NCBI GenBank assembly: GCA_032622095.1
Contig: CP136063.1
Span: forward strand, 83,307,980 to 83,371,979
DNA length: 64,000 nucleotides
Direction of reading: 5' to 3'
Source: Siphonodentalium dalli
Lineage: Eukaryota; Mollusca; Scaphopoda; Gadilida; Siphonodentaliidae
In this document: one piece after another, positions 24,801-36,800 of the stretch
Numbering within the stretch: the first letter of the stretch is position 1
How the letters are laid out: each line of letters starts with the position of its first letter
Made by a program: the position numbers and the translations under genes
Notes under the pieces: generated by a model
Databases searched by the model: none
What the model was told of the DNA's origin: nothing
What the model saw: the letters and a program-made list of their open reading frames with translations, nothing else

Positions 24801-27800
24801 GGATTAGGAAGCTCACTGTAGAGTGATATGATCAAACTGTACCTGGTATCTGCAGCTGGAATCTCAGCTTAGCATTTGGACCATAGCAGGATGCAATGTC
24901 ATAAACTGACAACTCATTAGGGCCTTCTGCGAAATCCATTAAGTTTGACGTGGCCACAAAGTCTATCTAGATTAATAGAAATGAATTGTTATTAATATTT
25001 CTGTCCTCAATATATAAACACTGTGCTATTTAAAGGCCAAATAAATAAAAATGTCTGTGTTCTCAATCACCTCCCTCTTTTTTCACCTTTCTCTTAATTC
25101 TCACAATTTTGAGAAAGAAACAAATCAATTCCCTCCCTCCGACATCTCAAAATTTAGATCTAATTGCCTGAGAACACAGATTTTATTTTAATGACCAAAT
25201 ATCAAGAAACAAATAAAGAAAAACAAAAATGAGTTCCACATACATATGTGGTATTTCAATTGGTCTGGCAACAATATATAAACAGCTGACATGTTCATTG
25301 ACTTCATAGTATGTAGTAGATATTGTCTGTGAGTGTGGCATGCTTATCACACAATCTCAAGCCATTTAAGGTAATGATCCATGACAATATGGGGAGACTC
25401 TCACCAAAATCGGGAAAGTAAACAGGTCTGATCCATGTGATTTGATGCCATATAAGGTATGCATTGGGACTTCCATTGCATTGAATAAAATCTCTCCGTT
25501 AGGTGTGTTATTTTTTATGCAATGGACTCATCGCAGTCAATAGAATATAAAATTCCCACATTTCAGAAATTCAATAATAATAATAATATAGAGTATTTGT
25601 ATAGCGCCATATCCCGTATGGCTCATGGCGCTGAACAATTCACACAAACGCAGTCACACACATTCACACTATAACATATACGCAATAAATAATATGCATG
25701 TATTTCAATAATTAAGTCTCCTCAACATTTCTGATGTTATTTGTCCGAAATGGGAGATGAATAGGTGAGTTTTTAGGGCCGATTTGAATGTTTCCAAACA
25801 GTCAGACTGTTTCACCTCTTTGGGAAGGTTGTTCCAAATGGTCGGCCCATAGACCTCGAAAGAACGGCGACCAAAGTACATCAGATCTCGTTTAGGTACA
25901 ACCATCGCATTCGCATCCTGTGATCGAAGTGGTCGAGCAGGTACATATTTGACCAACAATGTATCAATATATGGTGGCAAAGCATTATCAATATCCGACT
26001 TTCTATAACACAAAGTAGCATGTTTGTACACAATTCGTTCAAATATGGGAAGCCAATGTAATTTATACAACAGTGGGGTAACATGATCAAATTTGCCTGC
26101 ACGGCACACAATTTTTGCAGCAATATTAACAATTTTTTGAAGTTTGTGAAGTTGATAATCTGGGAGTCCTGCTAAAATAGAATTACAGTAATCGATTTTG
26201 GATAACACAAATGAGGACATCAATATTTGTGTGGATTGTTCGGAGATATATGGACGTACATGCGAAATGCGCCGGAGCTCCATATATAAGGACCTGCATA
26301 GGTTGCTGATGTGAGATGACATTGAGAAGTTTTTGTCGATGGTCACACCGAGGTTTTTAATAACATCAGAAAATTCAATTACACTGTCGCCGATGAGCGT
26401 GGCATTAAGACTGACCCCCTTCAACCGAGCGTTAGTTCCACAAAGCATAATTTCAGTTTTGCTTTCGTTAAGTTTGAGTTTGTTGATCTCCATCCATGTT
26501 TTAACTTCTGAAACGCATGTCTGAACTTGAGAAATTGCTTCGTCTAAGATCGATGGCTCAACTGATATGTACATTTGGGTATCGTCTGCATACATGTGAT
26601 ACTGAATGTTGTGTTTTTCGATGATGTTTCCAAGAGGCTGTGTGTAAACGAGATATAGTACAGGTCCCAGCACAGAACCTTGGGGCACTCCATATGATAG
26701 ATGCACGGGGTTAGACGTCGTAGAATTAACAATAACTGATTGAGTTCTCTCGGTTACGTAAGAATGGAACCACTTTAATACCGTGCCGGACATTCCGAAA
26801 GTCACAGAAAGGCGTTTTAACAGGATGGAATGATCGAGCGTGTCAAACGCCGCAGAGAGGTCAAGGCATGTAAGAATGGAGAGTTTGCCCTCATCTGTCG
26901 CACACAGCAAGTCGTTAAAAATTCGAGTCAAGGCTGTCTCCGTACAGTGATTTTTCTTGTAAGCTGACTGAAAGTTTTCTTCTAAATTATTGTCTTTCAA
27001 GTGTTTACGAAGTTGGTGGAGCACTACACGTTCAAGGACTTTAGATAAGAAAGGAAGATTGGAGACTGGTCTATAGTTTTGCAGCAAATTTTGATCTAAA
27101 CCAGACTTCTTTAACAATGGGGTAACACTGGCGTGTTTGAAGCATTGGGGAACAACACCCGTTGAGAGCGAGGAGTTAATAATATCAGTTATTACATCCA
27201 AAAGTTGATCGCAGTGAATACGAAGAAGTGTTGTAGGAATGGGATCTAACGAACATGACTTAGGTGGCATTGACAAAATCACATTCTTAACTTCTTCCGA
27301 ACTCACAGATCGAAATTCGTCCATTTTTCTGTGACTTGAGAACTCCAAATATTCCGGTGCACCATGCGTTTGGTCAACAATGGCTCTGATTTTTGACACT
27401 TTGTCTCGGAAAAACAATGCAAAGGAATCAGCTAAGGTGCCAGCTGCGCGATCGTTGGGGAAAATCGATGGTTTTGACTTTCCAAGCATCGGTTTCGTGA
27501 TGTTAAACAACATTTTGGTCGATTTGCAGCTGTATATTTGATTGTTGTAGAACTCAGTTTTAGCATTCTTGATGGTGACATTCAATTGTCGATTACATTC
27601 AACATATATTTCACGATGTACTGTCAATCCGGATTTTCGCCATGTTCGTTCAGCTTGTCGTTTGATTCGTTTCGATTCAGTGACATCGGACGTTAGCCAA
27701 GGTGCCGATGTTCTGTCGCTGGCCACACGGGATATAAGGGGTGCATGTTCGTCAAGAACCGTTGAGAGTTTGTCGTTGTAAAACAAAGCAAGATCATTAT

Positions 27801-30800
27801 CCGATATATCAATGGAAGACAATGCGGCATCGATACTGGCTGAGAATTCAGTTCGGTCGATTGCTTTCAGATTACGTGAGGTGATCGTTTTCTTAGGAGC
27901 TGCTGACTTTATGATTTTGAGGTGGAATTGAACCAAAAAGTGATCACCAATAGTCTTATCCAGGACCTGCAATCCACAAGCCGAGGAAGTCTCTCTCATA
28001 ACAACCCAGTCGAGTATGTGCTGACGTCGGTGCGTTGGTTTGTTCACGATTTGGTGCATATCGAATTCAGTAAACACCAATTTGAGGTCGTTGACAGGTT
28101 TGTTGTCGCGGAGTTCGTAATGTAGATTTATATCTCCGAGAAACACAAGATGGCCGTTTGTCAGACTATATGCGGTAACAATATTACTAAATTCTGTAAC
28201 GAAATGAACTGACAGTGGTAGTAGAAACACAACCTTTAAGCAGGTTAAGCTGTCAGTTCACATTAAAATTGAAATTAGTTATGTAAATATATTGGAAAGC
28301 ATACAAACCTTCGGGATAATAAATCTCATCTGGTATGGTATATTTGGTTTTGAGGACTGGTCAGAATTTGGAAAGTTTGGATAATCTTGTATGCCATCCT
28401 GTAAAGGAAATTAAACATTAATTTATTTTTTCTGGCATCTTCATTATAACTTCATTGTTTATATATACAATATCTTTAAATTCCTATATTTTGGGGGAAT
28501 GGAATATTTTCTCACTGAGATCTTTCCGATGAATGGCAACAAGCCATATTTCTGACTAAATCCTGAAAAATTACCCATAATTCTGCTGTGGTTAAGGAGT
28601 CGATTATTTAGGGTATTACTGTAGTTATGCTGATCATAACTTGACCAAACTTATTGATTGTCATCTCCATGATGTATTGTAACGTATTTATGTAATGGTA
28701 TAATTTATATATTCTGAAGTGACGCCATCAGTCAGGGGTGGGGTCAGGACACCATAAAAGTGAGGGATGCAGTAATATGGAATGCAGAATGCATAACTAT
28801 TCAGCCAAGTTCTGAAGTATAGTGTTAACAAGTTCACTGCCGAAAACCAATGGGTAATTCCATCCCATATGCCAACATGGGATTGCATGTTTTACCGATA
28901 GTATTTTATTTATGGATGAGTGATACTTTGACAAATATCGGGTTATATGATGTTTAAACATGTCATAAGGCTACTGTGATATAATTATAACTCGTAGTCG
29001 GCAACTGTGACAGAATTTATCAATGTTTCATCGCTGGTGCCAGCTATGAGTTATCTCGTAGGTAAATACAATTACGTTTTCAATGGCTCAGATGATGAAG
29101 AGTGCTATACAGGTACAAGCATATCGTAAGACACGGTAAATTAATTATATATAATCACTCGTACACTCTACGTCACCTAAGACATCGAAAAAAGTAATAT
29201 GTACTTACCTACGAGACAACTCGTAGCTGGCACCAGCGATGACCACTGGTAAATTCTGTCCCAGGTGCCGACTACCGAGTTATCTCACAGTATCTTTATA
29301 ACACATTTCAGCATCGTATAACCCGATTTTGGTTGACTAAAATAGTTTATATAGGCCTATATATATAGCTTCAAATGAGAACTGAAAAATCTAGAGCTAA
29401 CTGATTACTGATTTATGCAATGAAAGGCCTCTATATTGTCCGGGAAAGTTATATTTGCACATGTCTACCATGGGTAAGGGACCTGGTGAATTGGAGTGTC
29501 CTAGAAAGATTTCAAACTGCACCCACCCCTTGATCGTGATGCAGCAATTGTTGTATCTCATTTAAGCCATCTGAATTATACATATACAATCGATCAATGG
29601 GATCTTTGGGCATGTATTGGCATGTAAACTTACATTATGCTTGCGGTTTCTGTTGTTATTTATGTGATATGGACACCGTTTATTACGAGCCAATGTGTTA
29701 ACCAATAGCGAACACATTAAAACTTACTTTGTAATTTGGGGTACCACGGGCAACCCTGCTAATTTCTTCTAAAAATAATAATTTATAAATTATAACTTAC
29801 AGATAGAAAGTAGTATTCTACAATGGCTTCATCAATTCCAGAAAATTTAAGAGCCTCTGAATTTGTTATATTTGCTGCAAAGATGTCACACATGACATTC
29901 CGTACAGCTTTCTAAAAGAAAAGAAATGACATGCTAAAATGCAAGTGTTAAAAATTATTCTAATTAATCAATGCTTTGTTTACTAAATGGATTCTCCAAT
30001 TTAGTTATAAAAAAGTATACACTGGAATGTTCTATTATTCATCTGGAGATGTAATGTAACTATGATGTAACTACTGATCAATGAGTATTTCGTATAGAGG
30101 GTTCACTTAATCCATGTATTGCGGACGTTTCTTATTTTCATTGAATCGATAAAGTAGGGAATTTCCCCATTAGAGACGTGATTCAATTCCGGAAGTTTTT
30201 ATTTACCATGCACAAAAATTGACTAAAGGGTATTTTCCAAATTGTTTGTCATGTTTTGAGGAAATGATGTCCTTAATTGTTGATCCACTGTTCACATAAA
30301 ACATAATAAGGTGTTTTAATTAATAGATAATTCTGACATATAGATGAAACGGGGAAGCATATCTTTATATCACATGAAACCCCTATTATATCATTAAAAA
30401 AGCCATTACATATTTCCTTATCTCTCAATAGTTATGAATAGGCACGTGCTTCCCATTGCACAGACGAAATTACCGCGCATCTTTACATTGATTCAGGTGG
30501 ATTAATGCTATGCCACACATGACACCAACACCAGACACTGCAAAATGATCGCTTTGTTCATTAAAGTTAAATTCTTGTCCAACTTCATTGCACTTACGAA
30601 ATTAGACACAAAAATGATACCAACATTATGAAATATTTGATTTGATTTGTTTTCAAATTTTTTACGTGAGCTATTCGTTTTGAAATTTGATTCAATCAAA
30701 ATCCCATTATTCACAGGGGGGGGGGGGGGGGGGGGGGGTATAATAGATATATAGATTTTATTATAACAGTGTTATAGAAACCTTTCCCATATATGTGTAA

Positions 30801-33800
30801 TTATGATCAAGTAAAAGCAGGTCCAATCCGCTCCTCATGTGTAGCTGGAAGGATCCATTAACGATTGATGATATATTCTGTAAACTGTCATATGTTCCGT
30901 TGCTTATTGGCCAAGCTGAACAGTTACCAAGGAGATTATCTCTAATGTATCGAATACCTGAAAAAATAGCATAAAAGATATTACACTCTTCACGGCACAC
31001 TGTAAAATCATACTGAGAACGGACATAAAATGTCATGTTTGAGCATTATATTTCCATGGAAACACATGCACTTTATAGTCAGGTTCGAAAATCTAAAAAA
31101 GCCTCTAGAAACGAAGGTGCGGGCATTTTTCTTTCAGAAGCTTTTGAGAATTGTTTCTAAAGGTATTTTTTATGCTGATTTCAAAAACCAATGTTGGCAA
31201 TTTGACAAATTATTATTTCTGGTCAAAAATGGCAATTCAAAATGGCCGCCATCAAAACAAAGTATAACTTTACGTTTGTTGTTATATGTTGCTCTAAGAC
31301 GTTCGAATATTGAGTATTTCCGTACTTTCGAACGAACTGGAACAAGAAGAAGTATACACAGAACATATTTGGTAATTTAAAGTGAACATGTTTGATATTT
31401 AACCCCATTTATGCCCAAAAAATGATTAAAAACGCGAATTTTATAAATTATTACAGTCTTAAATGGCAGAAAGTGAAATATGCTGGAAACGCATCCTTCA
31501 AATGGTATAGACAGTTGTGTCTAAATTTAATTTGTAACCTGATTCCAAAAACAAATGTTGGCAACTCGACAAATAATTATTTCTGACCTAAAATGACAAT
31601 TCAAAATGGCCGCCATCAGAACAAAGTCTAGATTTTCGTTTACTGTTATATGTTGTTCTAAGACGTTTGAATATTATGCATTTCCGTACTTTCGAACAAA
31701 TTGTGACAAGAGACACTATACACAGAACATATGTGGTAATCTAAAGTGAACATGTTTGACATTTAACCCACTTTATGAAGTTTATGCCCAATAATGACAA
31801 AAAAAAACGCGAATTTTATAAATTATTGCGGTCTTAAATGGCAGAAAGTGAAATATATATCCTTCAAATGGTTTAGACAGTTGTGTCTAAATGTAATTTG
31901 TAATCTGATTCCAAAAAACAATGTTGGCAACTCGACAAATTAATATTTCTGACCTAAAATGACAATTCAAAATGGCCGATATAATAATCAGTTAAAAATC
32001 ATCAGTAATATTATGAAACTGGTTCATCAACACCCAATGCGACACAATTTGCCATCATATAGCCAAAAATTGTCACATAAAAGCCTTATTTATTATTGCA
32101 GTCAGTTCCACAGTTGCAGAGTGGTGTGCAGGGTGACTCTGATTGTCTGCATGTACCCTTGCTGTTACACACCCCTTGTTGCACACACATTTGATTATTT
32201 CGATACATGACTTTGGAATGGGTTCTAGTGACATCATGGTTGGATCTAATTGATCATTTTCTTCTTTCCATCCCATTGTCGAAGGATCCGGTAATGTTAG
32301 CACAGGAATGGTTGCTCGTTTCCAAACTAAAACTGGTAGTTTGTTCTCAAAAGGTGGTAATGAAATGAGTCACTAGTTGGTGGAAGCTTTTCAGGAGATT
32401 CAGTCCGAGGGAACATCCTGAATCTTGCATTTTTGAGTTTTGCATTGGAAACTCCTTACAACTTGCATACAAAATATTCAGCACTTTCAATTGTTTCAGT
32501 GGATATTGCAATATTACCTATACCCTTTAAGAGTTCACAACATTCGAGGTAAATCTTCCATGGCCGGGAATCGTTTAGACACCCCAAATATGAACGAAGT
32601 TGAATCACACACCGTTAAAGCATGAAACGCAAGAATATAGTTCAGAGTGTCGCTCGGTATTTGGGTGGCAACATCCCTGATGGGTAAAATTTTAGGGCTT
32701 TTGGAAATTCCAGCCATCATGAACATATCACAATCTGCAGGGAATTTGTTTAGGTAACCAAGTAATAACACTAGAACATCGACGTCCCTACTTACCACAA
32801 TAACTTGTTTCAGATTGCACCCCATGCTGGATCAAGTGAATGATGGATAAGTCTACTGTCAGCCTCTTCGTGATTAGACTCTAACCATTTCAAGTCTGTT
32901 CCGTCTACCGAACAATCTACTCTGCAATCTTCGGGGAACGCCCTTGCAACAACAACAGAAACACCTTCTATGTTCGCTTCGGTAACAAGTTCTTGAGACA
33001 AGAAACCATTCAAATCGGACTTTACCTATGGCCACAACAAGGGCCTGACCGTCAATGACAATACCTGCACGGGAAATGGTGTCATTGTTGTTTGGCAGGA
33101 TACGTTCTCGATCAGAGCGTCACTAAGCATTGCTTTGTTTCCAGTTCGAAGTGTTTTATTTGTCTCGCATAATGCAATTGGAACAGGCATGAGTTCATGT
33201 TGTAAAACAGATCGCAGTGTATTACATCGTCTTGTAGTTGCCCTTCATGCCGGCAGGGCAGTCAACTTGCAAACACTGACACCATCTCCCCGTGCAGGTA
33301 TTGTCATTGACGGTCAGGCCCTTGTTGTGGCCATAGGTAAACCGGAAAAGATAAATACATTTGGAGATTTGGCCGATGTATTCTCAGTGTGCGTGTTAAA
33401 GAAGGGCGAAGGCTATGTCTGGATTGATGTAGTGTTCGACAGATACTCGGATAAATCTATCAAGACTGCCACCAGATCGAGAAGAAGGACAATAACAAAT
33501 TGTGATGTTCCCATCCCACAAAATTGCAAAAGTTTCATTTTGTTGTCTGACAACAAGTCCGATTTGAATGGTTTCTTGTCTCGAGAACTTGGTACCAAAG
33601 CGAAAACAGAAGGTGTTACTGTTGTTGTTGCAGGGGGGTTCCCCAGAAGATTGCAGAGTAGATAGATTGTTCGGTAGATGGAACAGTCTTGAAAGGGTTA
33701 GAGTCTAATCACGAAGAGGCTGACACTAGACGTATCCTCCATTCACTTGATACCAGCACGGGGTGCAATCTGAAACAAGTTATTGTGGTAAGTAGGGAGG

Positions 33801-36800
33801 TCGATGCTCTATTGGTATTGCTTGGTTACCTAGACAAAGTTCCTGCAGATTGTGATGTGTTCATGATGGCTGGGACGTCCAAAAGCCCTAAAATTATACC
33901 GATCAGGGATGTTGCCACCCAAATACCGAGCGACGCTCTGAACTATATTCTTGCGCTTCATGCTTTAACGGGGTGTGATTCAACTTCGTTCATATATGGG
34001 GTGTCTAAACGATCTGCATGGAAGATTTACCTGGAATGTTCTGAACTCTTAATGGGTATAGGTAATATAGCAATATCCACTGAAACAATTGAAAGTGCTG
34101 AACATTTTGTATGCAAGTTGTATGGAGTTTCCGATGCAAAACTCAACAATGCAATATTCAGGATGTTCCCTCGGACTGAATCTCCCGAAAAGCTTCCACC
34201 AACCAGTGACTCATTTCATAAAAGGTACCACCTTTTGAGAACAAACTACCAAGTTTTAGTTTGGAAACAAGCGACCAATCATGTGTAAACATTACCGGAT
34301 CCTTCTTCGACAATGGGATGGAAAGAAGACAATGGTAGATTAGATCCGACCATGATGTCACTAGAACCCATTCCAAAATCATGTCTCGAAATAATCAAAA
34401 GTGGGTGCAAGGGGTGTGTAACAGCAAGGTGTACATGCAGAAAATCAGGGTTACCCGGCCTGCACACCACTCTGCAATTGTGGAACTGACTGCAATAATA
34501 AATCAGGATTTTTTGTGACAATTTTTGGCTATATGATGGCAAATTGTGTCGCATTGGGTGTTGATGAACCTGTTTCATAATATTACTGATGATTTTCGAA
34601 TAATATTTTAGGTCAGAAATAATCATTTGTCGAGTTGCCAACATTGTTTTTTGGAATCAGATTACCAATTACATTTAGACACAACTGTCTAAACCATTTG
34701 AAGGATATATTTCCGGAATACTTCACTTTCTGCCATTTAAGACGGCAATAATTTATAAAATTCGCGTTTTTTGTCATTTTTGGGCATAAATTGGGTTAAA
34801 TGTCAAACATGTTCACTTTAAATTACCACATATGTTCTGTGTATCGTGTTTCTTGTCACAATTCGTTCGAAAGTTCAGAAATGCATAATATTCAAACGTC
34901 TTAGAACAACATATAACAGTAAATGAAAATTTAGACTTTATTCTTATGGCGGCCATTTTGAATTGTCATTTTAGGTCAGAAATAATTATTTGTCGAGTTG
35001 CCAACATTGTTTTCTGGAATCAGAATACAAATTACATTTAAACACAACTGTCTAAACCATTATAAGGATATATTTCCAGCATACTTCACTTTCTGCCATT
35101 TAAGACCGCAATAATTTATAAAATTCGCGTTTTTTGACATTTTTGGGCATAAATTGGGTTAAATGTCAAACATGTTCACTTTAAATTACCACATATGTTC
35201 TGTGTGTAGTGTCTCTTGTCACAATTCGTTTGAAATTACGGAAATGCATAACATTGAAACGTCTTAGAACAACATATAACAGTAAACGAAAATCTAGACT
35301 TTGTTCTGATGGCGGCCATTTTGAATTGTCAATTTGGGTCAGAAATGATAATTTGTCGACGTGCCAACATTGGTTTTTGAAATCAGCATAAAAACAATTC
35401 TCAAAAGCTTCTGAAAGAAAAATGCCCGCACCTTTCACTTTTATTTCATTTCGAACCTGACTATTAGTACAATTGCAGTCTGTTGCAATTATTGGCACTG
35501 TGGGTTGGTTTATTAGGGTTTATCGTGATTTCAGATGCTAGTTCATATCACAGTGTCAGTTTTATATAGAAACCACGGAAAGTAAATGAGAACTTCCCCA
35601 GATAGACAAATCAGGTTATACAGCAATGCCCTAAATAATCGACTCCTTAACAGTGTTCGCGCTGGACCGAAAAATATTTTAGCCAAATGAAAAAAAACTT
35701 TAGCCAAATGTTTTTTGGCCAAATTAAATCCTCATTTTCTGGGCGGTTCACAATTAATGACTAAAATATTTGCTTTAAACTTTATTTGTTATTCATTATA
35801 AAAACATAATTAAAACACAAAAACAACTTTAAAAACAATATTATACGAACATATGTATGTATTATATCACACAAGCAGATCAATTCATAAAACATTATTA
35901 TAGAACACGGCGGGATTTCACATCGCAAAAGCCCGCATAAATCCGCTAAACTAATTAATTGTAATAACTCTATGTCGTTGACACTTTTATGATGAGAAGC
36001 CAGTTTATTAAACGGGATGCAGAATACGCAACCATTGATTAAGAACTTCTCTTCTGAACAAAGCATTTAGGTATTTTATCTTACAGACGGCTTAATCAGT
36101 TACATAACCAGTAGACAGCTTAAGCGTTTTGACGATTAGGCTGGTTAAATGTCATCGACGCTGATCGACGGCGTATTAACATAAGTACGAAATACTTTCG
36201 TCACATAACTTCGATCTATTCAGCGCTTTTATTAATTAGCTTTACGACTCTATGCTTTCCGTCTCCATTTGGGGTAAAAAAAAGTTTAGCCAAAAGTTTA
36301 GCCAAATGAAATTTTTATTAGCCAAATTCGAATAATATTAGCCATTGGCTAATTTGGCTACCGACAGTGCGAACACTGCTCCTTAATCACAGCAGAATTA
36401 TGGGTAATTTTTCAGGATTTAGTCGGAAATATGGCTTGTTGTCATTCATCGGAAAGCTCTCACCCATAATTCTGCTGTGGTTAAGGAGTCGATTATTTAG
36501 GGCATTACTGTTCTCCCTGTGCTAGACCTAGTCTTCTCTGTACACAACAGCTTCGCATCTCGGTTGGGTTGATACTGTTTTGTACCAAGTCCCGTCCCAT
36601 TGCTTTTCTATAACAGGCTTTCATTGAAAAGATGTACTAGTATGTACACATGGAGCCCGGACATTCACGTGAACCCTTGAATATGATTAATCATCTGACA
36701 TATGTCCGCAATTCACCCGTCTTCAAAATGACATATCATTTACCTTGATAGAGAAAGGTAAAGTGATGATACGATCGTTCAATATATTGTTTACATACAA

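Larger units (their letters stand above)
31075..35464. mobile_element. 4.4-kb palindromic element with inverted PIN-nuclease ORF copies
   Basis: Its ends ATAGTCAGGTTCGAAA and the inverse enclose two inverted arms meeting at a unique centre, about 33076-33287. The outer 900 bp of each arm is a tandem of about three 370-bp units (landmarks CAATTCAAAATGGCCGCCAT and CCAATGTTGGCAA). The inner arm carries a coding segment: right copy on the plus strand, left copy on the minus strand. Both are damaged. I found no transposase and cannot name a superfamily. Confidence 0.8.

Noticed and set aside
31030-31586. Plus-strand ORFs (116 and 64 codons) in the left arm
   Set aside because: They fall in the non-coding 370-bp tandem units that recur inverted on the right without a conserved frame.
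35782-36066. 94-codon ORF within the hAT element as a transposase
   Set aside because: No hAT dimerisation or catalytic motif; the element is only 728 bp and AT-rich.
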